Origin: CAZIVE01 sp964542435
GTDB lineage: Bacteria; Bacteroidota; Bacteroidia; Bacteroidales; Tannerellaceae
NCBI GenBank assembly: GCA_964542435.1
Contig: CAZIVE010000029.1
Span: 1-27,145 of the forward strand
Direction of reading: 5' to 3'
Length of the DNA stretch: 27,145 nt
The position numbers and the translations under genes were made by a program. Shown here one piece after another: positions 1-7,856 of the stretch. The notes beneath the pieces were generated by a model that was not told the origin of the DNA, did no database searches, and worked only from the letters and a program-made list of their open reading frames with translations. Each line of letters begins with the position of its first letter. Within the stretch, counting starts at the first letter, position 1.

Positions 1-1
1 G

Positions 2-28
2 AAAGGCGGGATTTGTAGTCCCGCCTTT
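2..28. terminator. Hairpin terminator at end of the pfp gene
   Basis: A perfect 10-bp stem (2-11 pairing with 19-28) encloses a 7-base loop. It lies 26 bases past the stop codon of the minus-strand phosphofructokinase gene. T-rich bases flank both sides, so it could stop transcription in either direction, including from a plus-strand gene outside the window. Confidence 0.8.
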
Positions 29-53
29 TCAATATGCTTAGGTTGTAAGATGT

Positions 54-1709
54 TTAGTCGATCTTCTTTCCCTGTTCAAGAAGCAGCGTCTTTGTAGGAG
101 CGTCGCAAACGTCGCTCGGTCCGAAGTACTGGATTGGGCCCGGATAAACGTAGCAAGTGTTCATTGCCCATTCGTCGCGGTGAGCAGCGAACTGTTTGAA
201 AGGTGCGCCATTCAGTTCGACCAAAGCCTTCTGAATAACGGGTTTCATCTTGCCGTTACGTTTCTCCATGTTGAACATCATGGTGATAGGAATTCCGCCG
301 GCGATCCATTTGTCAGCAGCAGCTGTCGTATTGCGGATCGATGACATATAACCTGTCTTTCCGGATGCGATCAGGCAAGAAGCAGCATAACCGAGAGAAT
401 AGCAGTAGTCAGCATCGAAGTTTGACGGAGCTGCGCAACGTCCTTCATATCCGAAGAAGTGGTGCTGTGTTGCGAATTTACCAACATATTTGCCTTCCTC
501 TTTCCAAGCAGCCAGCTTCGTGCCAACCATTTCAGAGAGAAGTTTTTCAGTCTCGATAAGAGAAACCTGAACATTTCCGTGAGGATCGCGGTCAAGCGTG
601 AGCTGGCGTGCAACGCCTTCGGGCAGTGAAGCGTAAAGCTCAGAGTTAGCCTTTGTCAGTTTCGTAATGATATAGGTGCGCTGCTCGCTCTTCTTGATCA
701 TCTTGAACTCAGCTTCGTTCTTTGCGAGGAAATCATTGAGTTCGGCAATCAGGCGTTTCATAGCTGGGATGAACTCGATCAGTCCTTCAGGAATCAAAAC
801 GGTACCGAAGTTGTGACCTTCAGCTGCACGTTTCGCAACGATGGTTGCGATATAGGTAACGATGTCGTCAAGCGTCTGTTCCTTCTCCTCAATTTCCTCG
901 GAGATCAAGCAGATGTTAGGCTGTGTCTGCAAAGCGCATTCAAGAGCGATGTGAGAAGCCGAACGGCCCATCAGTTTGATGAAGTGCCAGTATTTCTGAG
1001 CTGAGTTACAGTCTCTCTGGATGTTGCCGATAACCTCAGAATAAACTTTCGTAGCGGTGTCGAATCCGAAAGAAGCTTCAATCTGTGCGTTTTTCAAGTC
1101 GCCGTCGATGGTCTTCGGACAACCGATTACCTGGATACCTGCGTTGATGGATTTGTAATATTCAGCCAGTACGCAAGCGTTTGTATTGGAGTCGTCACCA
1201 CCGATGATTACCAGAGCCGTGATGCCGAGCTGCTTCAGAATTTCCAGACCTTTGTCGAACTGTTCCTTCGTTTCGAGTTTCGTACGACCGGATCCGATCA
1301 TATCAAAACCACCTGTGTTGCGGTATTCATCGATGATGTCAGCCGTCAGTTCCATGTATTTATGATCAATCAGACCGCCTGGGCCGAGGATGAATCCAAA
1401 GAGGCGAGAGGCAGCATTGTGCGCTTTGATTCCGTCAAACAGACCGGCGATGACGTTGTGTCCACCAGGAGCCTGACCACCGGAAAGGATAACACCCACA
1501 TTGATAGCGGGAAGCTTCTTTATGTCGTTGCTCTTTTCAAAGGTAACGATGGGCATTCCGTACGTGTTGGGGAACAGTACCTTGATCTCGTCCTGATCAG
1601 CGGCAGACTGTGTGTACTCTCCGTCAACAGCTTTGACAGATCCTTTCAGTGCAGCCGGAACCTTTGGCTTGTAGGCTGCTCTTTCAATTTGTAATGCACT
1701 TTTAATCAT
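54..1709 (-). CDS. pfp: Pyrophosphate-dependent 6-phosphofructokinase (PPi-PFK)
   Basis: Cytosolic glycolytic enzyme that phosphorylates fructose 6-phosphate reversibly with pyrophosphate in place of ATP. Family signatures are visible: GGQAPGGHN (residues 77-85), GGDDSN (170-175), PKTIDGD (198-204) and MGRSASH (247-253). The second Asp of GGDD and the Lys of PKTIDGD mark the PPi-using class; ATP-using enzymes normally have GGDGS and GTIDND there. The length of 551 aa fits the long PFP form found in Bacteroidetes and plants. An upstream in-frame TTG at 1781 would add 24 residues that do not look like the family, so the ATG at 1709 is preferred. It is monocistronic, divergent from the lipoprotein gene at 1908, and ends at the hairpin at 2-28. 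PPDK at 11082 also belongs to PPi metabolism. The assignment is secure. Confidence 0.95.
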   Translation of the reverse strand: MIKSALQIERAAYKPKVPAALKGSVKAVDGEYTQSAADQDEIKVLFPNTYGMPIVTFEKSNDIKKLPAINVGVILSGGQAPGGHNVIAGLFDGIKAHNAASRLFGFILGPGGLIDHKYMELTADIIDEYRNTGGFDMIGSGRTKLETKEQFDKGLEILKQLGITALVIIGGDDSNTNACVLAEYYKSINAGIQVIGCPKTIDGDLKNAQIEASFGFDTATKVYSEVIGNIQRDCNSAQKYWHFIKLMGRSASHIALECALQTQPNICLISEEIEEKEQTLDDIVTYIATIVAKRAAEGHNFGTVLIPEGLIEFIPAMKRLIAELNDFLAKNEAEFKMIKKSEQRTYIITKLTKANSELYASLPEGVARQLTLDRDPHGNVQVSLIETEKLLSEMVGTKLAAWKEEGKYVGKFATQHHFFGYEGRCAAPSNFDADYCYSLGYAASCLIASGKTGYMSSIRNTTAAADKWIAGGIPITMMFNMEKRNGKMKPVIQKALVELNGAPFKQFAAHRDEWAMNTCYVYPGPIQYFGPSDVCDAPTKTLLLEQGKKID

Positions 1710-1758
1710 TTTCTTATTTATTAGTTGAATGTTTGATATACTCGTGACAGAAACGCTG

Positions 1759-1790
1759 CAAATATCGCATTTTTTTAGCAAATGAGAAAA
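1759..1790 (-). promoter_or_regulatory. Candidate promoter of pfp
   Basis: On the minus strand, GATATTTG (1759-1766) differs by one base from the Bacteroidetes -7 element TAnnTTTG. Twenty bases further upstream is TTTT (1787-1790), near the -33 element TTTG. It would give a leader of about 45 bases. Pattern match only. Confidence 0.4.
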
Positions 1791-1871
1791 GATAAAGCCG
1801 AGCAGCTTACAATAAATATCATCTTAAATCTTTTTAAGCAAAATGCGGAAAGCTTGTAAGACAGAAAGCCA

Positions 1872-1879
1872 TAACTTCG
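1872..1879 (+). promoter_or_regulatory. Candidate -7 element for the TlpA-like gene
   Basis: TAACTTCG differs by one base from TAnnTTTG and lies 28 bases before the ATG at 1908. No convincing -33 element sits at the usual 19-21 bases upstream. Confidence 0.35.
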
Positions 1880-1907
1880 CACAATATTAATTCGAAGAAT
1901 AATCCTT

Positions 1908-2853
1908 ATGAAAAAAATCCTATTCTATTCTGCAGCAGCATTGCTATTGGCTTCCTGTGCCGGTAATTCAGGTTACAAGATTGATGGTACTGTCGATAAT
2001 CCCGACATGAACGGCAAGTACGTTTATTTGTATAATTATCCGGCCAACGAGGATTCGNNNNNNNNNNNNNNNNNNNNNNNNNNNNNNNNNNNNNNNNNNN
2101 NNNNNNNNNNNNNNNNNNNNNNNNNNNNNNNNNNNNNNNNNNNNNNNNNNNNNNNNNAGTGACTTCAAGTCGTTCTCTGATGCTCATTCGGATAGCACAG
2201 CGCTGCTCGAACAGAAATACAACGAGATGGATAGTCTGACTACCGTTCAGGAGAAAGCGTATCTGGCTGCCAATCCCAACAAACTCTCGTCCGCTTTTAT
2301 TTTCTACCAGATGCGTTATTCCTTGAGCGAAGAGGAGCAGAACGCCATTCTTGAAAATGCGACGCCGGAGTTCCGTAACATCGTTGTCGTACAGGAGATG
2401 GCGGAACATCTCAATATCCTTAAGAAGGTAGCTGTTGGCAAGAAATTTACTGATTTTGAAATGGCTGATACACAAGGTAAGATGCACAAGCTTTCAGAAT
2501 ATGCCGGACAGGGCAAGCTTGTTTTGTTGGATTTTTGGGCAAGCTGGTGTCCGCCTTGTCGTGCCGAGATGCCCAACATTGTAGCTGCCTACAAGCAATA
2601 TAAGAGCAAAGGCTTTGAAGTCGTTGGCGTTTCGTTGGATGAAAAATCAGCAGACTGGACCAATGCATTGAAGACAATGGGCATGACCTGGCCACAGCTC
2701 AGCGATTTGCAAGGCTGGAAGAATAAAGCCGCTGCCATATATGGCGTCAACAGCATTCCTCATTCTGTGCTGATCGATGCACAAGGAACAATCGTTGGAA
2801 AGGACCTACGTGGTCCGAAGCTCCAGGAAGAACTCTCGAAGCGTTTGAAATGA
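1908..2853 (+). CDS. TlpA-like thioredoxin-fold lipoprotein (interrupted by an assembly gap)
   Basis: Predicted lipoprotein thiol-disulfide oxidoreductase acting in the cell envelope. The N-terminus is a lipoprotein signal peptide ending in LLLASC, with the lipidated Cys near residue 17. The segment after it resembles the DUF4369 domain that precedes thioredoxin domains in many Bacteroidetes proteins. The C-terminal half is a TlpA/AhpC-type thioredoxin domain with the active site WCPPC (around 2547-2561) and a cis-Pro region reading SIPHS. The gap at 2058-2157 breaks the gene. The two sides are in different frames only because the gap has an arbitrary length; the downstream frame is open from 2158. 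Visible residues total about 280, while relatives are roughly 350-380 aa, so some 80 residues are probably hidden. The substrate is unknown. Confidence 0.85.
2058..2157. other. Assembly gap (100 N)
   Basis: Exactly 100 unknown bases, the usual placeholder for a scaffold gap of unknown length. It falls between the DUF4369-like and thioredoxin parts of the lipoprotein gene. Confidence 0.98.
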
Positions 2854-2873
2854 ACGATGGCTGTGCTTTTTTT

Positions 2874-2903
2874 CTTGCGCATCAGATTAAAATATTAACT
2901 TTG
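2874..2903 (+). promoter_or_regulatory. Promoter of the NifU-like/GGGtGRT operon
   Basis: TAACTTTG (2896-2903) matches the Bacteroidetes -7 consensus TAnnTTTG exactly. CTTG (2874-2877), three of four bases of the -33 element, lies 18 bases upstream. Transcription would start near 2910, which supports the ATG at 2983 over the TTG at 2944. Confidence 0.6.
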
Positions 2904-2982
2904 TGGCGATAAAAAAAACACATTCATTCTTATACAAAGGAATTTGTTTTATAATCATACATACATAAATAATTTAGCGATT

Positions 2983-3675
2983 ATGATTTATTCACAAGAA
3001 GTTCAACACATGTGTGTTGTTAAAAAAGGAGCCAACCATGGCTGTGCTCCAATTCCTGAAGAGGGAAAATGGGTCAGATCCAAACAGATTACCGACATCT
3101 CCGGTTTTTCACACGGTATTGGTTGGTGTGCTCCTCAGCAGGGTGCTTGCAAGCTCTCGTTGAATGTTAAGGATGGAATCATCGAAGAGTGCCTCGTAGA
3201 AACGATCGGCTGCTCAGGTATGACTCATTCAGCTGCGATGGCTTCTGAAATTCTTCCTGGCAAGACATTGCTGGAAGCTCTCAACACAGACCTCGTTTGC
3301 GATGCTATCAATACGGCTATGCGCGAGTTGTTCCTGCAGATTGCTTATGGTCGTACACAGTCAGCTTTCTCTGAAGGCGGTCTTGCAGTAGGTGCTTCAC
3401 TCGAAGATCTTGGCAAGGGACTGCGCAGCCAGGTTGGTACAATGTTCGGAACCAAAGCCAAAGGTACTCGTTACCTCGAGATGGCCGAAGGTTATGTAAC
3501 TCGTTTGGCCCTCGATGCTGATGACCTGGTTATCGGTTACGAGTTCGTCCACATGGGCAAATTCATGGAAATGGTAAAGAAGGGCATCGATGCAAACGAA
3601 GCTCTCGCAAAAGCAAAAGGTTCTTACGGTCGTTTCAAAGAAGCCGTGAAATACATTGATCCTCGTAATGAATAA
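2983..3675 (+). CDS. NifU-like iron-sulfur cluster assembly scaffold protein
   Basis: A 230-aa cytosolic protein resembling the NifU/IscU-like scaffold proteins that accompany GGGtGRT proteins in anaerobes. Cysteines that could bind a cluster are visible at residues 11, 21, 49, 56, 70 and 77, including GWCAPQQGACK and IGCSGMTH. The ATG at 2983 is chosen; a TTG at 2944 would add 13 residues but lies close to the inferred transcription start. It opens a three-gene operon: the next ORF begins inside its stop region (8-base overlap) and the GGGtGRT gene follows. The scaffold role comes from family resemblance. No NifS/IscS or SUF genes are present here, so its client proteins are unknown. Confidence 0.8.
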   Translation: MIYSQEVQHMCVVKKGANHGCAPIPEEGKWVRSKQITDISGFSHGIGWCAPQQGACKLSLNVKDGIIEECLVETIGCSGMTHSAAMASEILPGKTLLEALNTDLVCDAINTAMRELFLQIAYGRTQSAFSEGGLAVGASLEDLGKGLRSQVGTMFGTKAKGTRYLEMAEGYVTRLALDADDLVIGYEFVHMGKFMEMVKKGIDANEALAKAKGSYGRFKEAVKYIDPRNE

Positions 3676-3859
3676 GAAAACCTTCATCCGCGTCCTTATC
3701 GCACTGATCATTGTCGTTGCCATAGCGTCAGTCGTAGCATATCTCATCATATCTCCGACGAAACCTTGGCTGGCATTTTTCATCGTCTGTTGTGGTGGCG
3801 TGGTGGTTTTCAACTTTCTGGTATCTTTATTCCTGGTAAATAAGAATTTTAAAAAGTAA
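3668..3859 (+). CDS. Small two-helix membrane protein between NifU-like and GGGtGRT genes
   Basis: A 63-aa protein with two clear hydrophobic segments (about residues 5-27 and 34-57) and a basic C-terminal tail. Its ATG at 3668 overlaps the last codons and stop of the NifU-like gene, so translation is probably coupled. The GGGtGRT start follows 7 bases after its stop. An ATA/ATG start slightly upstream would read into the previous gene, so the overlapping ATG is the natural choice. No known family is recognised. Its position suggests it may tether or regulate the flanking soluble pair, which is inference only. Confidence 0.7.
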   Translation: MNKKTFIRVLIALIIVVAIASVVAYLIISPTKPWLAFFIVCCGGVVVFNFLVSLFLVNKNFKK

Positions 3860-3866
3860 ACATACA

Positions 3867-4868
3867 ATGGCTTTATTTGAAGGTTATGAACGTCGTATTG
3901 ATCATATCAACGAGGTTTTAAAAGAATATGGTATCAATGGCATCGAAGATGCAAAGGCTATTTGCGATGCAAAAGGTATCGACCCTTACAAGACATGTAA
4001 GGAGACGCAATCCATTTGTTTTGAAAATGCAGCTTGGGCTTATGTAGTCGGTGCTGCTATCGCTATCAAGAAGGGTTGCACAAAGGCTGTAGATGCTGCC
4101 GAAGCTATCGGTATCGGTCTGCAAGCATTCTGCATCGCCGGTTCTGTTGCTGACGATCGTAAGGTAGGTATCGGTCATGGTAACTTGGCTGCACGTCTGC
4201 TGAGTGAAGAGACACAGTGTTTCTGCTTTCTTGCAGGTCACGAGTCTTTCGCTGCTGCTGAAGGTGCTATCAAGATTGCTGAGATGGCTAACAAGGTTCG
4301 TAAGAATCCGCTGCGTGTCATCCTGAACGGTCTGGGAAAAGACGCTGCTATGATCATTTCCCGTATCAATGGTTTTACCTATGTTCAGACACAGTTTGAT
4401 TACTATTCAGGAAAGGTTGATGTTGTTAAGGAATACAAGTATTCTGAAGGTCTCCGTTCAAAAGTAAAATGCTACGGAGCTGACGATGTTCGCGAAGGTG
4501 TTGCTATCATGTGGAAGGAAGGCGTTGACGTATCTATCACGGGTAACTCAACCAATCCAACACGTTTCCAGCATCCAGTTGCAGGAACCTATAAGAAGGA
4601 ACGCGTATTGGCTGGCAAGCCATACTTCTCTGTAGCTTCCGGTGGCGGTACGGGCCGTACATTGCATCCTGATAACATGGCTGCAGGTCCTGCTTCTTAC
4701 GGTATGACCGATACTATGGGACGTATGCACAGTGACGCACAGTTCGCCGGTTCTTCTTCCGTTCCCGCACACGTTGAGATGATGGGCTTCCTCGGAATGG
4801 GTAACAACCCAATGGTTGGTTGCACCGTAGCAGTAGCTGTAAACGTTGAAGAGGCAATGAAGAAATAA
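3867..4868 (+). CDS. GGGtGRT family protein
   Basis: A 333-aa cytosolic protein with the defining GGGTGRT motif at residues 259-265, followed by a conserved-looking stretch rich in Gly, Met and His. Cysteines occur in KTCKETQSIC and near the C-terminus (NPMVGCTV). The family is widespread in strict anaerobes, usually next to a NifU-like scaffold gene as here, and its biochemical role is not established. The start ATG lies 7 bases after the small membrane-protein gene, and the operon ends at a strong hairpin 24 bases past the stop. Family membership is secure; a link with iron-sulfur chemistry rests on gene context. Confidence 0.92.
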   Translation: MALFEGYERRIDHINEVLKEYGINGIEDAKAICDAKGIDPYKTCKETQSICFENAAWAYVVGAAIAIKKGCTKAVDAAEAIGIGLQAFCIAGSVADDRKVGIGHGNLAARLLSEETQCFCFLAGHESFAAAEGAIKIAEMANKVRKNPLRVILNGLGKDAAMIISRINGFTYVQTQFDYYSGKVDVVKEYKYSEGLRSKVKCYGADDVREGVAIMWKEGVDVSITGNSTNPTRFQHPVAGTYKKERVLAGKPYFSVASGGGTGRTLHPDNMAAGPASYGMTDTMGRMHSDAQFAGSSSVPAHVEMMGFLGMGNNPMVGCTVAVAVNVEEAMKK

Positions 4869-4891
4869 GTGATTATTTTCTTTTATAATAG

Positions 4892-4922
4892 AAAAAGCCG
4901 AGGTGTTTCACCTCGGCTTTTT
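4892..4922 (+). terminator. Rho-independent terminator after the GGGtGRT gene
   Basis: A perfect 14-bp stem (4892-4905 with 4909-4922) has a 3-base loop and runs into T residues at 4918-4923. It is GC-rich at the core and begins 24 bases past the stop codon. The A run on the other side could make it work in both directions. Confidence 0.92.
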
Positions 4923-4923
4923 T

Positions 4924-5261
4924 ATATCGCTGTCCGATAAAACGAATCATGTCATTTTCATAAATCTCGACTCATCTGTTTCAATGACTTATTTTTAATT
5001 GGTGCCATATTATTAAAAGATTGTAATCTTCTCGAGCCTCAAATGTTGCCTCGCTAAATTAAGCGGCATCATCTTAGGTCCCGAATGTTACCTCGTGAAA
5101 TCATCGGTATGATCTTGAGACTCGGATAGTCATGCTGTAAAGATTATAATATATTTTTACCAGAGAGCGATAACTCACAATGTGACTACTGGTCAAACCA
5201 GTTGGCTAAAGCTATGTTCAATGATTGGCCATGGTTTTTTATAGGAGGGAGAGCATTTCTC
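4924..5261. other. Noncoding stretch between convergent genes
   Basis: About 340 bases with no plausible gene on either strand, lying between two terminators of converging transcripts. It holds a degenerate tandem repeat (5026-5120, listed separately), an inverted repeat AAGATT-GT-AATCTT (5017-5030) and a second, ACTGGT-CAA-ACCAGT (5188-5202). Whether any of these act as operators or form a small RNA cannot be told from sequence alone. Confidence 0.6.
5026..5120. repeat. Degenerate ~42-bp tandem repeat
   Basis: The segment from about 5037 recurs 42 bases later (from about 5079) with roughly three quarters identity. The shared blocks are AATGTT, CCTCG, AAAT and ATCTT. The ATCTT-plus-CTCG-like junction appears three times (5026, 5071, 5112), giving just over two units. 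No coding frame spans it. Confidence 0.6.
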
Positions 5262-5295
5262 AAAAAAAAGGACGATCTTTTGGGGATCGTCCTTT
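5262..5295 (-). terminator. Rho-independent terminator of the oxidoreductase/C1 peptidase operon
   Basis: An 11-bp perfect stem (5267-5277 with 5285-5295) has a 7-base loop. On the minus strand it is followed by a run of eight T residues. It lies 17 bases past the stop of the minus-strand C1 peptidase gene. Confidence 0.92.
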
Positions 5296-5312
5296 CGTTA
5301 ATGATGTAAATC

Positions 5313-6512
5313 TTAGATTCCGAGTTTCGTGCGGATAGCAGCAGGGATCGCATTCTTGTTGACAACGATGTTCATCGTCTTATACTTAACGAATGCTTCG
5401 CTTGCATACCATATTCCTTTGTATTTGGAAGTTGTGCCCCACGAATTCTTAACCATATAATACTTCTTTCCGGTCTGATCTTTAGCAATGCCGTAGATCT
5501 GCATACCGTGATCGTCGGTTGTCTGATAGTTGTCGAAAGCTTCCTGACGCATCTCTTGAGTAATCTCAAGCTCCTTGTTCGGCTTAGCGATGTATTTGCT
5601 CAACTCGTTATCCTTTTCAGATTGCGGAAGACCCAGCCAATGAGCTTCGTCAGAACCTGACTGGCTCTCTAAAGCTTTCATGTCGGGAACAACAGCCACG
5701 CCATTGCGGGTGAAACCTTTTTCGCTGACGTCGGAACCCCAGGCAACTGTATAACCTGTGTTGATGGCATTATCGAAAACCTCCATCAGTTCGTCGATCG
5801 GAATGTTGTAAGAATCGGCCCAACGCCAATTGTCTTCAACCTCGATTGCAAACTTGGTATAGAAAGGATGATGCGTGTAAGAAGTAAGCGAAACGTAGTC
5901 GTCCATATTCAAACCCAATTCATCGGCAAAGCTTTTAGGAGTATATTCCTTACCATTGTATGTGAATGTCTCCGGCAATTTACCCAGATAGGTGTCGATG
6001 ACAGCATCGTAGCCTTTCTTCCAAACAGGAGAAACCTTGCGGTTCGGATTCTTGATGATTGTATTGATATACGATTCAGCAAGACCTTCCAGTTCGCCGT
6101 GGATATGTTGTTTCTCTCCATATTGAAGTCCGTTCATGACAGATTCTGGAACGATACCGTAGTTTTGCCAAGCGTAGAGAACATCTTCGAACGAGCCACC
6201 TTCACCGAAATTCAATTTTCCGTGCATGCGGACATATTTGTCTGCCTTGTCTTTGTAAGAGTGATTGACAATAAACATTTCAGACAAATCGTATTCACCT
6301 TTACCGGAACGGAGAAGTTCAGATTCGAGGAATCCGATGGTAGAGAAGCACCAGCATGTACCTGTACTGTTCTGATTCTTGACGGGAGTGATCTTCAGCT
6401 CCTTGACGGGCGTAAATACATACGAAGTGTCGGCAGCTGTCTTTTTCTCTTTTGCGAAGGAAGTGGTGAACATTCCTGCGAGGAGAAGGGAGATAACAAT
6501 GATTCTTTTCAT
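5313..6512 (-). CDS. Exported C1-family cysteine peptidase (aminopeptidase C/bleomycin hydrolase type)
   Basis: A 399-aa papain-fold peptidase of the C1B (bleomycin hydrolase/PepC) group. An N-terminal signal peptide (basic MKR, a hydrophobic stretch, then TTSFAK) predicts export to the periplasm. The catalytic set is visible: Gln47 and Cys53 in KNQNSTGTCWCF, His335 in DDHG, and Asn356 in KNSWG. C1B enzymes are typically cytosolic hexamers of about 450 aa, so an exported, shorter version is the Bacteroidetes form. The start lies 21 bases after the gamma-subunit stop, with no terminator between, so it probably sits at the end of that transcript. Its functional tie to 2-oxoacid metabolism could be peptide-derived amino acid catabolism, which is inference. 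Confidence 0.9.
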   Translation of the reverse strand: MKRIIVISLLLAGMFTTSFAKEKKTAADTSYVFTPVKELKITPVKNQNSTGTCWCFSTIGFLESELLRSGKGEYDLSEMFIVNHSYKDKADKYVRMHGKLNFGEGGSFEDVLYAWQNYGIVPESVMNGLQYGEKQHIHGELEGLAESYINTIIKNPNRKVSPVWKKGYDAVIDTYLGKLPETFTYNGKEYTPKSFADELGLNMDDYVSLTSYTHHPFYTKFAIEVEDNWRWADSYNIPIDELMEVFDNAINTGYTVAWGSDVSEKGFTRNGVAVVPDMKALESQSGSDEAHWLGLPQSEKDNELSKYIAKPNKELEITQEMRQEAFDNYQTTDDHGMQIYGIAKDQTGKKYYMVKNSWGTTSKYKGIWYASEAFVKYKTMNIVVNKNAIPAAIRTKLGI

Positions 6513-6533
6513 GATTGGGTATTAAATATAGGG

Positions 6534-7076
6534 TTATAGTTTATGAATAATATCCATACCTCTACGAATAGCCTCCTCATTCATCGGAATCAGATTGTGA
6601 TGGCGTTCTGGAAGAGATTTCTTCAGACCTTTGATCACATTCTCCATCTTCACCATTGGAACGATCTTAAGCAGACCACCGAGGATAAGCATATTGAATG
6701 CCTTGTCGTTCTTCATTTCTGTGGCTGTATCCATAGCGTCCACGCGATAGACATTGATGTCTTTGCGGGATACTGGTTTGTGGATTCCGTAACCATCATA
6801 AATAAGAATGCCGCCGGGTTTTACCTTGCTCTCAAACTTGTCCATGGATGGTTGGTTGAGAATGATGGCAATATCAAATTCGTTCAGGACGGGCGAACTG
6901 ATGCGTTCATCGCTCAGGATGACCGTAACGTTTGCTGTACCGCCACGCTGTTCTGGTCCATAAGATGGCATCCAGGTAACCTCTTTGCCCTCCATCAATC
7001 CGGAGTAGGCGAGAATCTTGCCCATCGACAGGACACCTTGTCCGCCGAAACCGGCTATAATAATTTCGTGTTTCAT
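6534..7076 (-). CDS. korC: 2-oxoacid:ferredoxin oxidoreductase, gamma subunit
   Basis: A 180-aa cytosolic subunit of the multi-subunit 2-oxoacid:ferredoxin oxidoreductase (PF01558 type). The glycine-rich GFGGQGV motif lies at residues 9-15, and the motif SYGPEQRGG follows near residue 40, both typical of gamma subunits. The gene starts 12 bases after the beta-subunit stop and is part of the order ferredoxin, alpha, small membrane protein, beta, gamma. Substrate preference (2-oxoglutarate or branched-chain 2-oxoacids) cannot be fixed from this subunit. Assignment to the family is secure. Confidence 0.93.
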   Translation of the reverse strand: MKHEIIIAGFGGQGVLSMGKILAYSGLMEGKEVTWMPSYGPEQRGGTANVTVILSDERISSPVLNEFDIAIILNQPSMDKFESKVKPGGILIYDGYGIHKPVSRKDINVYRVDAMDTATEMKNDKAFNMLILGGLLKIVPMVKMENVIKGLKKSLPERHHNLIPMNEEAIRRGMDIIHKL

Positions 7077-7088
7077 TTCTACCAGGAT

Positions 7089-7850
7089 TTAAATGTTTTT
7101 CAAATCACCTAACGGATAGAACGGAACCATGTTCTCTTCCATCCACTTGTTAGCTTTCTCAGGAATCGTCTTCCAGCCAGATGAGCAGGTGGAGACAAAT
7201 TCTACGATTGATGTGCCTTTGCCGGCCATAGAGTTTTCAAATGCCAGACGCAGCATCTTCTTTGCTTTACGAACAGCAGCAGGTGTTTCGACTGTCTGAC
7301 GCGTAACGAGGCATGTGCCTTCGAGCTGAGCCAGCAGATCGCAGATTTTCAGCGGATAACCGTTGAGTTTGGCATCACGGCCGTAAGGACAGGTAGCTGT
7401 CTTCATCCCGAGCAGTGTAGTCGGAGCCATCTGACCGCCCGTCATACCATAGATGGCATTGTTGACGAAGATGATGACAATGTTTTCACCTCTGTTGGAT
7501 GCATGAATCGTTTCTGCTGTACCAATGGCAGCCAAGTCACCATCGCCCTGATAGGTGAAGACCATCTTTTCAGGACTGAGGCGTTTGATGGCAGTGGCAA
7601 TGGCAGGTGCACGTCCGTGAGCTGCTTCCACCCAATCTATATCAATATAATTGTAGGCAAAAACCGCACAGCCGACAGGTGAAATGCCAACAGTCTTGTC
7701 TTCCATTCCCATTTCTTCAACCACTTCGGCGATCAGTTTGTGAATCACGCCGTGACTGCAACCGGGACAGTAATGCATGGGATTGTCATTCATCAATCTG
7801 GGTTTACTGTAGACCAGATTTTCCGGTTTTATTATTTCATTCAGTTCCAT
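7089..7850 (-). CDS. korB: 2-oxoacid:ferredoxin oxidoreductase, beta subunit (TPP-binding)
   Basis: A 253-aa subunit that binds thiamine diphosphate and carries out oxidative decarboxylation of a 2-oxoacid to its acyl-CoA, passing electrons to ferredoxin. The Cys pair of CPGCSHG (Cys28, Cys31) and the TPP/Mg motif GDGD (102-105) with NNAIYGMTGGQ (130-140) are visible. The start is 6 bases past the 53-aa membrane protein gene and the stop is 12 bases before the gamma gene. KorB (2-oxoglutarate) and VorA (2-oxoisovalerate) proteins are hard to separate by eye. In Bacteroidales such an enzyme is expected to make 2-oxoglutarate from succinyl-CoA or to degrade amino acid carbon. Confidence 0.93.
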   Translation of the reverse strand: MELNEIIKPENLVYSKPRLMNDNPMHYCPGCSHGVIHKLIAEVVEEMGMEDKTVGISPVGCAVFAYNYIDIDWVEAAHGRAPAIATAIKRLSPEKMVFTYQGDGDLAAIGTAETIHASNRGENIVIIFVNNAIYGMTGGQMAPTTLLGMKTATCPYGRDAKLNGYPLKICDLLAQLEGTCLVTRQTVETPAAVRKAKKMLRLAFENSMAGKGTSIVEFVSTCSSGWKTIPEKANKWMEENMVPFYPLGDLKNI

Positions 7851-7856
7851 AATATT

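Noticed and set aside
1718..1781. 24-codon N-terminal extension of the phosphofructokinase from a TTG at 1781
   Set aside because: The extra residues do not resemble the family, and the inferred promoter would lie inside them.
5868..6539. 223-codon plus-strand frame opposite the C1 peptidase
   Set aside because: Antisense to a gene with a full catalytic set and signal peptide; no recognisable features.
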